Below are positions 35,777 to 44,757 of a stretch of DNA of 56,712 nucleotides, in pieces. Within the stretch, counting starts at the first letter, position 1; each line of letters begins with the position of its first letter. Source of the DNA: an uncultured Rhodanobacteraceae bacterium (GTDB taxonomy: Bacteria > Pseudomonadota > Gammaproteobacteria > Xanthomonadales > SZUA-5). The translations under genes were made by a program, and so were the position numbers. The stretch is from assembly GCA_937928755.1 (NCBI GenBank), contig CALEZI010000104.1, forward strand, positions 1 through 56,712. The letters run 5' to 3'. Below the pieces are notes generated by a model. It did not search any database. It was not told the DNA's origin and saw nothing but the letters and a program-made list of their open reading frames with translations.

Positions 35777-36661
35777 GTGAACAAGGATCACTCGAACACT
35801 GACCGCGCCACCGTGCTCGCCGGACCCGATGTCGATCATCGGGAGCGGCCGCCGCGACTGATCGTCGTCAGCGGCGTGTTCCTTGGGCATCAACTGGAGA
35901 TCGGCAGCGATCCGGTCATCATTGGACGGGCGGTGGAGGCCACGCTGAGCCTGCCCCACCCCAGCGTTTCGCGCAGCCACTGCCGGGTGTGGTTCGAGGA
36001 CGAACGTTTCTTCATCGAAGATCTGGGCTCGACCAACAAAACCTACCTCAACGGGCAATCGGTGATGCGCGCCGAACTCAGCGACGGCGACCAGATCGGC
36101 GTCGGCAATCACGCGCTGAAGTTCTTCCGCGGCGCCAGTCCGGAAGCGCGTTACCACCAGGAACTCATCGACCTGGCCGTGCATGACGGTCTGACCGGTT
36201 TCTTCAACCGCCGGCATTTCCGCATGCTGCTGGACGAACACGTCGAGCGCGCGCGCGGCGGCGTGAAACTCGCCGTCTTGATCGTCGACCTCGATCACTT
36301 CAAGCAGATCAACGACCACTTCGGCCATCTGGTCGGCGACCAGGTCATCGCCAGCGTATCCCAGGTCATCCGCGACCTCAGTCATTCGAGCTGCCAGCAC
36401 GGCCGGCTCGGCGGCGAGGAGTTTGCGGTTGCCCTGCCGGAAGCCACCCACGATGAAGCGTGCCGATTCGCCGAACAGATCCGCTCCGGCATCGCCCAGC
36501 ACCGCTTCGAGATCCGCGGCGACCCGCACGAGATCACGGCCAGCGTCGGCGTCGCCAGTTGGGCCGCAGGCATGGCCGGCAGCGCCGATTTGCTGCGCCG
36601 GGCAGACGAGCTGCTTTACAAGGCCAAGGCCAACGGGCGCAATCGGGTCGAATCGGAGTGA
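35777..36661 (+). CDS. FHA-GGDEF diguanylate cyclase
   Basis: A 294-aa cytoplasmic protein. An N-terminal FHA domain (about 45-118) has GR, SRSHC and DLGSTNKTYLNG, all the residues that bind phosphothreonine. The GGDEF domain (about 130-290) has DGLTGFFNRRHF, DLDHFKQIND and the active-site loop GGEEF at 212-216. The RxxD inhibitory I-site expected just before the loop is missing. It should make c-di-GMP under control of a phosphorylated partner, which fits with the Ser/Thr kinase 11 kb away, although no direct link is shown. The start is GTG at 35777; no ATG fits. Confidence 0.88.
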   Translation: MNKDHSNTDRATVLAGPDVDHRERPPRLIVVSGVFLGHQLEIGSDPVIIGRAVEATLSLPHPSVSRSHCRVWFEDERFFIEDLGSTNKTYLNGQSVMRAELSDGDQIGVGNHALKFFRGASPEARYHQELIDLAVHDGLTGFFNRRHFRMLLDEHVERARGGVKLAVLIVDLDHFKQINDHFGHLVGDQVIASVSQVIRDLSHSSCQHGRLGGEEFAVALPEATHDEACRFAEQIRSGIAQHRFEIRGDPHEITASVGVASWAAGMAGSADLLRRADELLYKAKANGRNRVESE

Positions 36662-36982
36662 TCCCGAGGGATGCGTGGCACGTTTCGCGATCCGGGCCGG
36701 TCGTATCGATGGACGCGTGAATCGCCGCCCTCGATTGGTCGCTCGATTGGTCGACATTAGGACGCCGGGGAACCGCTGCGGCGTGCCCCGGCCTGCCTCT
36801 GCTGGAGCAGGTTTCTCCCACGTTCACGGCCAACGGATCGCGGGATGAACCCGCTCCCACACTGAACAGCCGCCGTTGCCTCGCCCCTGTCGCAACGCCG
36901 ACACCCGCTATGCTTCCCGGCCTCGAATGGGAACGTGCCCAGTCGTTCCCTTTTTCCCATTTTCCTTTTCCCGGTTCCAGTC
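36662..36982. other. gene-free stretch with a short REP-like hairpin
   Basis: Between the FHA-GGDEF gene and the E1 gene. The only structure seen is the short hairpin GCGGG-ATGAA-CCCGC (36840-36854) in a GTGGGAGCGGG-type context, resembling a common proteobacterial intergenic repeat. A T/C-rich run, TTTTTCCCATTTTCC, lies just before the E1 start. Confidence 0.5.
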
Positions 36983-39235
36983 ATGCCCCTCTCTCGCAGC
37001 AAGCAGCTCAACCGCGCTGAAGTCGTCGATCAGAATTTCCTGACTACCGTCCGGGAGTGGACGGGTCCATCGAAGACGCGCAGCCGTGGCGCCGATGAGC
37101 AGCTTGGCGCGGGCACGAGCTTGACCGTTCGCGACTTCATCGAACTGTTCGAATCGCAGTTGATCAGTCGCCATCTGGATCTGATGGCGCGGGTGCTGCG
37201 GGTGCAGAACAAGGTGTTCTACACCATCGGCAGTTCCGGCCACGAAGGCAATGCGATGGTGGCGCGACTGACGCGGCACACCGACCCCGCATTCCTGCAT
37301 TACCGCTCCGGCGGCTTCATGGCCGAGCGTTTCCGCAAGCTGCCGGGCATGGATCCGATTGCTGATTCGGCGTTGTCGTTTGCCGCCAGCAAGCTCGACC
37401 CGGCCTCGGGCGGGCGGCACAAGGTTTGGGGCAGCAAGCCGCTATGGGTGCTGCCGCAGACCTCGACCATCGCCAGCCATCCGCCGAAGGCCTTCGGCAC
37501 GGCAATGGCGATCGACCAGGCCAAACGCATCGGCCATTCGTTGCCGATTCCCGACGACAGCATCGTCGTCTGCAGCTTTGGTGACGCCAGCGCCAATCAC
37601 GCGACCGCGCAGGGTGCCTTCAATGCCGCGGAGTGGGCCGGCTACCAGCAGATCAAGGCGCCGGTGCTGTTCGTCTGCGAGGACAATGGCATCGGCATCT
37701 CGGTGCGCACGCCTTCGGGGTGGATCGCGCACAGCTTCGCGCAGCGTCAGCACATGAAGTATTTCGCGGCGGATGGCCTGGATCTGGCTGAAGGTTACGA
37801 CCAGGTCGCCGCGGCGATCGAATATTGCCGCCACGAGCGCAAGCCGACCTTTCTGCATCTGCGCACGACGCGGCTGATGGGCCACGCGGGGACCGATTTC
37901 GAGATCGAGTACCGCAACTTCGACGACATCTTCGCCGGCGAAGCGGCGGATCCACTGCTGCGCTCGGCGACGCTGGCGCTCGAACATGGCATCTATACGC
38001 CGGACGAGCTGATTGCGTTTTACGAGAGCATTCGCGCGCGCTGTTTTGCCGCGGCCGAGGCCGCCGATCGAACGCCCAAGCTGACCGAGCTGAGCGACGT
38101 GATGGCGCCGTTGGCGCCGTATACGCCGGAAGCGGTGATGGCCGAGGCCACGCGTGCGCCGGCGAACGAAGAACGCGCGAAGGTCTTCGGCGCGGCGCTG
38201 CCGGAAACTCAGGCCCCGAAACACCTCGCGATCCAGATCAATCAGGCGCTGCACGACCTCATGTTGAAGTACCCGAACTCGTTGTTGTTCGGCGAAGACG
38301 TGGCGCAAAAGGGCGGCGTGTATACCGTCACCAAGGGCCTCTGGAACAAGTTCAAGGGCGCGCGGGTGTTCAACACGCTGCTCGACGAGACCACCATCCT
38401 CGGTCTCGCCCAGGGCCTGGCCAACCTCGGCATGCTGCCGATTCCCGAGATCCAGTACCTCGCCTATTACCACAACGCCTGCGACCAGATCCGTGGCGAG
38501 GCGGCCTCGCTGCAGTTCTTCAGCAACAACCAGTTCCAGAATCCGATGCTGATCCGCATCGCCGGCCTGGGTTACCAGAAGGGCTTCGGCGGGCATTTCC
38601 ACAACGACAACTCGATGGCCGCTCTGCGCGACATCCCGGGACTGACCATCGCCTGCCCCAGCCGCGGCGACGACGCCGCGATGATGCTGCGCACGCTGAT
38701 GGCGCTGTCAAAAGTCGATGGCCGGGTGTCGGTGTTCCTGGAGCCGATCGCCCTGTACATGACCAAGGATCTGTTCGAAGCCGGCGACGGCCTGTGGTCC
38801 TTCGCCTACCCGGCGCCGGACCAGGCGATCGCGATCGGCGAGCCGCGCCTGTATGGCGAGGAAAACACGGATCTCCTGATCGTGTCCTACGGCAACGCGA
38901 TCCCGATGAGCCTGCGCGTGGCGAAGCAACTGGAGGCCGAGCGCGGCATCAAGACCCGCGTGATGGACCTGCGCTGGCTGCAGCCGCTCAACGACGCGGC
39001 GATTGCCGAACACGGCCGCGCCTGCGCGCGCATCCTGGTGGTCGACGAAGGCCGCAAGAGCGCCGGCCCCGGCGAAGGCGTGATCACCGCGCTGGTGGAA
39101 GGCGGCTGCGGCAACAAACCGATCGCGCGCGTGTGCGGCAGCGACACCTACACACCGCTGGCCGGCGCGGCGAACCTGGTGCTGCCGTCGGATGCGACGA
39201 TCAAGGCAGCGGCCGAGGCGCTGCTCGGCGTCTAG
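36983..39235 (+). CDS. 2-oxoacid dehydrogenase E1 component, fused alpha and beta subunits
   Basis: A 750-aa thiamine-diphosphate enzyme with the E1-alpha part first (to about residue 380) and the E1-beta part after it (from about 405, QINQALHDLMLKYPNSLLFGEDVAQKGGVYTVTKGL). The TPP-binding region is FGDASANHATAQGAFNAAEWA, and RLMGHAGTDFE is the typical alpha-subunit end of the site. Such fused E1 proteins oxidatively decarboxylate branched-chain or related 2-oxo acids with E2 and E3 partners, which are not adjacent. The ATG at 36983 gives MPLSRSKQLNRAEV. The substrate (branched-chain, pyruvate or acetoin) is not decided. Confidence 0.85.
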   Translation: MPLSRSKQLNRAEVVDQNFLTTVREWTGPSKTRSRGADEQLGAGTSLTVRDFIELFESQLISRHLDLMARVLRVQNKVFYTIGSSGHEGNAMVARLTRHTDPAFLHYRSGGFMAERFRKLPGMDPIADSALSFAASKLDPASGGRHKVWGSKPLWVLPQTSTIASHPPKAFGTAMAIDQAKRIGHSLPIPDDSIVVCSFGDASANHATAQGAFNAAEWAGYQQIKAPVLFVCEDNGIGISVRTPSGWIAHSFAQRQHMKYFAADGLDLAEGYDQVAAAIEYCRHERKPTFLHLRTTRLMGHAGTDFEIEYRNFDDIFAGEAADPLLRSATLALEHGIYTPDELIAFYESIRARCFAAAEAADRTPKLTELSDVMAPLAPYTPEAVMAEATRAPANEERAKVFGAALPETQAPKHLAIQINQALHDLMLKYPNSLLFGEDVAQKGGVYTVTKGLWNKFKGARVFNTLLDETTILGLAQGLANLGMLPIPEIQYLAYYHNACDQIRGEAASLQFFSNNQFQNPMLIRIAGLGYQKGFGGHFHNDNSMAALRDIPGLTIACPSRGDDAAMMLRTLMALSKVDGRVSVFLEPIALYMTKDLFEAGDGLWSFAYPAPDQAIAIGEPRLYGEENTDLLIVSYGNAIPMSLRVAKQLEAERGIKTRVMDLRWLQPLNDAAIAEHGRACARILVVDEGRKSAGPGEGVITALVEGGCGNKPIARVCGSDTYTPLAGAANLVLPSDATIKAAAEALLGV

Positions 39236-39323
39236 CCCCGCGTGCTGCGAGTTTCACCTGCGGGAGTCCCTGCCGCACCGCGTCGGTGCGCACCTTCGCC
39301 CATCAAACGGTCAGCGCGGACTG

Positions 39324-39434
39324 TTTTTTTTGTCCGCAAAGAACGCAAAGGACGCAAAGAAAGCCAAGAACCCAGGTGTTGATGTTCTGCCGGCGCTGCT
39401 TTCCTTTGCGTCCTTTGCGTCCTTTGCGGAAAAA
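39324..39434. repeat. second heptamer inverted repeat (GCAAAGGAC type)
   Basis: The left arm (39324-39363, TTTTTTTTGTCCGCAAAG then GAACGCAAAGGACGCAAAG) pairs with the right arm 39399-39434 around a ~35-nt centre. It has the same design as the 14871-14988 element. The gap 39236-39679 holds this, the palindromes at 39608-39642 and no gene. An AT-rich patch (39430-39465) breaks the local base composition. Confidence 0.85.
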
Positions 39435-39607
39435 GCTTTTCTTTTAGATACTTGCGTTATGTTTGGTGAGAGTCCCGGTCGCCCCTGTCGGTGCGATTGT
39501 TCGCGCAAAGAACACACGGAAGTAGGTCACGTAGCCCGCTGCGCAGGCAACGCGAATTACAAATAAATGCTCTACAATCAAACGCTTAGCGGATTATCTG
39601 TGAGAGA

Positions 39608-39642
39608 GCGGGTTCAACCCGCGAGCTCCTGCAGGAGCTCGC
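39608..39642. terminator. stacked palindromes 3' of the TonB-C protein gene
   Basis: GCGGGTT-C-AACCCGC (39608-39622) is immediately followed by a perfect 22-bp palindrome (39621-39642) centred on CTGCAG. They lie about 40 bp past the stop of the minus-strand gene. No T-tract, so terminator function is only possible. Confidence 0.4.
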
Positions 39643-39679
39643 GCCAAGTACCCGCTGAACGCGCGAGGCGCACAGCGGG

Positions 39680-40771
39680 CTACGGAGTGGGCGAATCCTG
39701 AGTCTTCGCTGCCTCCTGGAGCATCTGCGCGCGCCGCTGCTCGATGATGCGTTCGACTTCCGCCTGGCGCGATCCGGGAGGTGGCGGCGCCAGCGTCGCC
39801 GAATCCAGCGAAAACCGGTAGGGCACCAGCGCGAAGAGCCCATCCGGAGCGGTTCCGGCGGGCACCCTGAAGCGCGCCAGGCGCGCTACCTTCAGTGCTT
39901 CGGCGTCCATTTCGGCGTATCCAGACGACTTCTCCACAACCGCATCCACGGGCAATCCCTTGGCATCCACGTGAATACGCACCATGGTCACGCCCTGGAT
40001 ACCCTGGCGCACCAAATCCGTTGGGTAGTGCGGCAAAGGCATGTCGATCATCTCGATCCCTGAACCGTCTGCGGCGACACCAGCGGCTTCCGTGGGATAG
40101 GCCAGATCGATGACCTCTTCGAGCAGCGCCTTTTCGGTGGTTCGCCAATGCTGGAAACGGTTGCGCGCTGCTGCCGCCGTGTCCAGATCCGGCGCGTAGG
40201 CGCGCTGGGCGACCTGCCACCAGGCCAGCGCCGCGTCGCCATCACCCGCACCCATCAGCGCGATGGCCTTGGAGTACGGCACCCAGAACGGCTGGCCGCC
40301 GTGCAGGCGCTCGGCCTGCTGCCAGGCGACCAGCGCACCCTCGAAATCGAGCAGGTTGAGGCGGATCCAGCCCTCCGACCAATACACGCCGACCGCATCC
40401 GGATAACGCTGTTTGGCGGCCGCCAGTCCCGCCTCCGCGCCCGCACGGTCGCCGCGCAGGCTCAGCAGATAGGCGTGCTGAGTCGCAGCGCGAACCCCTG
40501 GATTCGGCCCCTGGGCGCGTGCTTGTGCGGTGGCGAGATGTTTCGGATTCCACGGCTGCCAGCGTGGATCGGCGCCGCCTGCCACATCGAAGTCGCGGTC
40601 GCTGTAGCGCGCGCCTGCTTCGGGGAGGCGTTGGTAACCGGCCGCGAGTTCAACGAAGCCCTTCGCAGCGGTCGTGCCGGACGCGGGCGTCTCGCTCGCC
40701 GAACCCGCGCCAGCGAACAGCGTCAAGACGACCGCGGCGATCCTGCTTGCATGGCTCATCATGCCCACCAT
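39680..40771 (-). CDS. periplasmic TPR protein with C-terminal TonB domain
   Basis: A 363-aa protein. A signal peptide (MSHASRIAAVVLTLFAGAGSA) is followed by a helical TPR-like region (about 85-220: QHAYLLSLRGDRAGAEAGLAAAKQRYPDAVGVYWSEGWI...). A TonB_C-type domain (about 245-325: HYPTDLVRQGIQGVTMVRIHVDAKGLPVDAVVEKSSGYAEMDAEA in outline) comes next, and then a charged tail. It lacks the N-terminal membrane anchor and Pro-rich linker of true TonB, so energy transduction is unlikely. Other TonB_C proteins of this form are envelope accessory proteins. Possible ATGs are at 40771, 40762 and 40759. Confidence 0.75.
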   Translation of the reverse strand: MVGMMSHASRIAAVVLTLFAGAGSASETPASGTTAAKGFVELAAGYQRLPEAGARYSDRDFDVAGGADPRWQPWNPKHLATAQARAQGPNPGVRAATQHAYLLSLRGDRAGAEAGLAAAKQRYPDAVGVYWSEGWIRLNLLDFEGALVAWQQAERLHGGQPFWVPYSKAIALMGAGDGDAALAWWQVAQRAYAPDLDTAAAARNRFQHWRTTEKALLEEVIDLAYPTEAAGVAADGSGIEMIDMPLPHYPTDLVRQGIQGVTMVRIHVDAKGLPVDAVVEKSSGYAEMDAEALKVARLARFRVPAGTAPDGLFALVPYRFSLDSATLAPPPPGSRQAEVERIIEQRRAQMLQEAAKTQDSPTP

Positions 40772-40923
40772 TGTTACTCAAGGTAATGTGAGCATAGGAG
40801 GCGCCCGCCGTGCCTGTCTACTCGGCGCCGATACGACGGCAGGCATCGACTGCCAACTGCCGCACAGGAGCGACTTTTGCGAATATCCGACAGCACCCAG
40901 AAACTGCGGGAAACGGGAACGAC

Positions 40924-41178
40924 ATGCGTTATCTGATCGCCGGCGTGCTCGCCGTCATCGCATTGATTGCCGGCGTTTACGGCGCATCCGCAGTGCAGAC
41001 CGACGATCCCTACGCGCGCCTGGCGGGTCTGCTGGCCCTGATGCTCGCCGCGGGCGCCACTCTGGTGACCCTGATGGTGTTGGCGCGCGCGCGCCACCGC
41101 GTGGTCTCCGGGCTGTCGACCGTCGTTCTGATCGGACTCGCGCTGGCGTACCTGACCACGTTGCTGCTTCTGCGCTGA
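40924..41178 (+). CDS. 84-aa three-helix membrane protein
   Basis: Nearly the whole protein is hydrophobic: YLIAGVLAVIALIAGVYGA, LAGLLALMLAAGATLVTLMVLA and VVLIGLALAYLTTLLLL, separated by short charged loops (QTDDPYAR, RARHRVVSG). The ATG at 40924 follows GGGAAACGGGAACGAC. No family recognised. It is divergent from the TonB-C gene and convergent with the GNAT gene. Confidence 0.55.
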   Translation: MRYLIAGVLAVIALIAGVYGASAVQTDDPYARLAGLLALMLAAGATLVTLMVLARARHRVVSGLSTVVLIGLALAYLTTLLLLR

Positions 41179-41195
41179 GTCGACGCGCGCATCGA

Positions 41196-42053
41196 TCAGG
41201 TCTGCGCCAGCAGGGGAAACTTGTGCGGACCGGTGGGGGCGAAGCCGCGCACGAACAGATCGGGCTCGGGATCCGGGGCGATCGCGCGGGCACCCGGCCA
41301 CAGTCGTTCTGGCGTGAAACTCAGGCGGACGCGGCGAATCGGCGCCGTGATCAGTTGCGGCAACAGCGCAGGCAGGTCGACATCGACGCTGGACAGCACC
41401 TCGCTGATCGTCAGGCAGTCGTCCTGCTGGTCGCAGAACACCAGCACGCCGGGTAGCGGTTGCAGCGGTGCTGGCGTGAACGGGTTGGCGAGATACCAGA
41501 GGATGATGTTGCCGTGATCGCGGGCGCCGAAGCGTTCGCTGCAGGCGCGACCGCTGCGCGCGAGTTCGACGATCGCCGCGCGTGCCGCCCCGTCGGCTGG
41601 ATCGAGCGCCGCGGCGCGGGTCGCGCCGGGTACCGCGGCATGTTCGACGCCGAAGATCCACTCCTCGCGAGGCGCGAAGCCGAAACGCGGGTAGAACTCG
41701 CGCACCGTCGGATTGGCGAACAGCAGCAGCGGATCGTCGCCGCAGTCGGCAAGCGCAATCTGCATCAGTCGCCGCGCGAGTCCGCGGCCGCGATACTCGG
41801 GTCGCGTGCACACCGCGCCGAACTGCCAACCCTGGCGCTCCTGGCCGTCGATCAGCAGGCGCATGCGCATGCGCGACACGTTGGCGACCGGGCGATCGCC
41901 GTCGTACTCGACGAATGCACGGTAATCCGCGGACCAGCAGCCCCACTCGATCCAGCGTTCGAAACCGGCGCGTGAAAACACGCTGCGAATCAGCGCGCAC
42001 CAATCGGCATGGGCCGCGTGGTCGTCGCCGTCGAGCGGTCGCCAGCCCTTCAC
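41196..42053 (-). CDS. GNAT family N-acetyltransferase
   Basis: A 285-aa protein. The N-terminal half is a GNAT domain with the acetyl-CoA-binding motif QFGAVCTRPEYRGRGLARRLMQ and the follow-on REFYPRFGFAPREEWIFG. The C-terminal half (about 165-285) is a second domain that may be a degenerate GNAT or substrate domain, as in Eis-like proteins. The GTG start at 42053 overlaps the TGA of the preceding periplasmic-protein gene (GTGA), so the two are probably coupled. Substrate unknown. Confidence 0.78.
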   Translation of the reverse strand: MKGWRPLDGDDHAAHADWCALIRSVFSRAGFERWIEWGCWSADYRAFVEYDGDRPVANVSRMRMRLLIDGQERQGWQFGAVCTRPEYRGRGLARRLMQIALADCGDDPLLLFANPTVREFYPRFGFAPREEWIFGVEHAAVPGATRAAALDPADGAARAAIVELARSGRACSERFGARDHGNIILWYLANPFTPAPLQPLPGVLVFCDQQDDCLTISEVLSSVDVDLPALLPQLITAPIRRVRLSFTPERLWPGARAIAPDPEPDLFVRGFAPTGPHKFPLLAQT

Positions 42054-42907
42054 GGGCGTCCGCCGGGAACCCTGGGTTCGATCTGCATTCGGACCGATTC
42101 GACCAGGCCAGCCGCCTGAGGCCAGCCAGTTTCGGCGAGGCCATTCAGCAGCGCATTGGCCTCGGCGCGGCGGCCGGCAGTGGCGGCGCTCAGTGCGGCT
42201 CCGGCAATACTGCTGGCGGAGAGCGAACCCTCCAGGTCCGGGTAGCGGGCGTGCAGCGCCAACAGCAGTTGCGCGGTTCGCAAGGATTCGTCGACGAGGT
42301 CACTCTCAGCGGCGATGTCGAGCGCGACCTGGTGGTACAGGACTGCGATCTCCTTGTTGCCGAGCTCGCCGGCCAGCTCGTGCAGGTCGGCGCCAAGCAA
42401 TTGATGTTCGATTGCGTTGCGCGGTTGCGTCGACCGCAGGCGCATCGCGGCCTGATTGTTGAGCGAGGTCTGCCAGAACGCTTGTGTCGCGATCGTGGCG
42501 TTGTCTGGCTGCTCGCGCAACGCGGCGACGGTGCGCGCACCGGTGGCCAGCAATAGCGCCTGCGCGCGCTCCACATCGTCGACCGCCAGCAGGACGCGGA
42601 CGCGTTTGACGCCATTGCCGATTTCGTCGGCCAGATCGAGTGGCGGCACGCCGTCGGCCAGTGCCAGCAGCGAGGTCACCGAGGCGGCGTCGCCATCCTT
42701 CGCGCAATCGAGCGCTCGGTCCAGCAGCACGCCCACATCGCGCGAGACCCGCTCTCCCGCTTGCGGCAACCATTCGCGGGCCTTGGCGCAATTGACGAGC
42801 TGCAGATCGCCCTGGGCATTGCGGAACGTGCCATCCGCAGCGCCCGCGAGCGACGTCAGCAGGACCAGGATCACAGATACCCTCACGCCGTACTCCGCAA
42901 GTTGCAT
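42050..42907 (-). CDS. periplasmic helical-repeat protein, unknown function
   Basis: 285 aa. The signal peptide MQLAEYGVRVSVILVLLTSLAGAA sets the ATG at 42907. The mature protein is almost all alpha-helical with Ala/Leu-rich pairs of helices (LLALADGVPPLDLADEI, AQALLLATGARTVAALREQ, RTAQLLLALHARYPDLEGSL), suggesting TPR-like or Sel1-like solenoid repeats. No family recognised. It is followed, with a 4-bp overlap, by the GNAT gene and lies 82 bp downstream of the FG-GAP gene. Confidence 0.6.
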   Translation of the reverse strand: MQLAEYGVRVSVILVLLTSLAGAADGTFRNAQGDLQLVNCAKAREWLPQAGERVSRDVGVLLDRALDCAKDGDAASVTSLLALADGVPPLDLADEIGNGVKRVRVLLAVDDVERAQALLLATGARTVAALREQPDNATIATQAFWQTSLNNQAAMRLRSTQPRNAIEHQLLGADLHELAGELGNKEIAVLYHQVALDIAAESDLVDESLRTAQLLLALHARYPDLEGSLSASSIAGAALSAATAGRRAEANALLNGLAETGWPQAAGLVESVRMQIEPRVPGGRP

Positions 42908-42989
42908 GACCCCATCAGCCCGCATCGAATCGGCCGAGCATAGGACCGGCAGGCGGCGAATGTAATGGCGCCAGCGCGTCGCTTTGTGC

Positions 42990-44594
42990 TTATTCGAAGC
43001 CGTTGCTGAACAGCGCAGAATGGCCGGCGGTCGGCGCAAGCCCGTTGCGCAGCAGGCTGCCGCGGGCAGTGCCCCAGCGGATCGTGGTGTTGGCCGATCC
43101 CTGCAGTTCGTACACCACCACGCCGGAGTGGCTGGTGCCGATCACTGCTTCCCAGTTGGGGTCGGCGTCCAGTTGCACCAGTGTCGGCGCGGCCAGGCCG
43201 CCGTTCCAGTTGCCACCGCGCGGTGCAGGCAAGTCGACCGAGGTCAGCAAGACTCCCTGGTAGCTCAGGATGATCAGTTTGCCGACCGCGTTGCCGCCCT
43301 TTTGCGGCCACGTGGTGAAGATCACTTCGGCGAAGCCGTCGCCGTCGAGGTCGGCGACCGCCGGCTCGGCGCCGAAGCGGAAGCCGCTGCCCGGGATGGT
43401 GTACGGCCAACTGTGTTTTTCGGTCTTGTCCAGCCACCACGCGTGCAGTTTGCCGTCATAACTCTGCAGCAGAATCTCGCGTTGGCCATCGCCGTCGAGA
43501 TCGGCCGGCACGGCGTTGACCACCGCATCTTCGATGATGGCGAACTGCCCCTGGATCAGCGGCCCACCACTCTGCCCAGGCGCCGGTAGCGTGATCCAGT
43601 CGACGCTGGCATTGCTCCAGCGCGTGCGATCGCGCTTGAGGATCCACGGCAGGTAGTAGAGATCGCCGGCGGGGTCGCCGATGGCGCAGTTGTAGACATC
43701 GCCGGGCACGATCAATTCGAGCGTGCCGTTGCCGTCCAGATCGGCGATCGCCGGCGCTGCATTGGCGAAGTTGGGTCGGTGTTGGGTGCCGCAATTGGCG
43801 AAGCCCTGCAGATCGGCGGCCTGGTCGACATGCACGCCGACCTGCGCCCAGGTCTTCGGCAAACCACCACTCAAGCCATACAGCGTGCTCGCCCGCAGTT
43901 GATCGCCATTCGGATGCAGCGCGGTGATGTAGTGGGTATCGGTCGGCGCATAGATCTCGGCCTGGCCATCGGCATCGAGGTCGCCGACGGCGAGGTTCTC
44001 GTTGTACATGCCGGCGCCGAAGCCCGGTTCGCCGGTACGGCGTGCCGGCCAACCCGCGCGCACGCTGCCGTCGTGCTCGTAGACACTCACCTGCAACGTG
44101 CCGCCGCTGGATGCGCGACCGACAATGATCTCGAGATCGCCGTTGCCGTCGATGTCGGCGGCGGCCAGGCTGCGCACTTCGCCGCCGGCGAACGGATTGC
44201 GTGTCCACAGCACGCTGCCGCTGGCACTGTAGAGTGTCAGCTGGTTGCCGCCGCGCCCGACCGCGCTCTCGAGCCCCGGCGACGACGGATCGAAGTCGGC
44301 GACCGCGATTGCCGGCCATACCCGCTGAGCGTTGCTGCCGCGCCACAGGACGCTGCCGCCGACCGTCAGCGCGACAACATCTTGACTGCCCCAGACGATT
44401 TCGGGCGCGCCATCGCCGTCGATATCGGCGACCGCCGGTCCGCTGTACCAGCCGGTCTGACAACTGGACATGCTGCAACCCCCGTAGGCCCATTGCAGCG
44501 ACGGCGTGGCGAACTGGGCATGCGCGCCCGTCGCCAGCGCCGCGGCCAGCATGCCGAGTATCGGCAGGCGCATCCGGGTCAACACAACCGTCAT
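42990..44594 (-). CDS. secreted FG-GAP/VCBS beta-propeller protein with FSNGFE tail
   Basis: 534 aa with a signal peptide (MRLPILGMLAAALATGAHA, near the start) and about eight FG-GAP-type repeats carrying Ca2+-binding D-x-D-x-D-G loops: AVADIDGDGAPEIVWG, AAADIDGNGDLEIIVG, AVGDLDADGQAEIYA, AIADLDGNGTLELIV, VPADLDGDGQREILL, AVADLDGDGFAEVIF. These should fold as a 7- or 8-bladed propeller like integrin-alpha heads. The extreme C-terminus is ALFSNGFE, a short aromatic/acidic tail that I associate with secreted proteins of this bacterial group; its meaning is unknown. Two ATGs are possible (44594 and 44573). Confidence 0.8.
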   Translation of the reverse strand: MTVVLTRMRLPILGMLAAALATGAHAQFATPSLQWAYGGCSMSSCQTGWYSGPAVADIDGDGAPEIVWGSQDVVALTVGGSVLWRGSNAQRVWPAIAVADFDPSSPGLESAVGRGGNQLTLYSASGSVLWTRNPFAGGEVRSLAAADIDGNGDLEIIVGRASSGGTLQVSVYEHDGSVRAGWPARRTGEPGFGAGMYNENLAVGDLDADGQAEIYAPTDTHYITALHPNGDQLRASTLYGLSGGLPKTWAQVGVHVDQAADLQGFANCGTQHRPNFANAAPAIADLDGNGTLELIVPGDVYNCAIGDPAGDLYYLPWILKRDRTRWSNASVDWITLPAPGQSGGPLIQGQFAIIEDAVVNAVPADLDGDGQREILLQSYDGKLHAWWLDKTEKHSWPYTIPGSGFRFGAEPAVADLDGDGFAEVIFTTWPQKGGNAVGKLIILSYQGVLLTSVDLPAPRGGNWNGGLAAPTLVQLDADPNWEAVIGTSHSGVVVYELQGSANTTIRWGTARGSLLRNGLAPTAGHSALFSNGFE

Positions 44595-44757
44595 TGCACA
44601 GGGTCTCCGCCGCCACGACACAGGCCCAGTTCGCTGAGCGAATTCACGGCAACCTCTTAAGGAACGCACTTTGGCGCAGCCGGCGGGTCAGCGCAACAGG
44701 CCACTTGCGGGACTGCGACATTGCTATCCTGCGCGCCGACCGCGCGCGACTGCCGCC

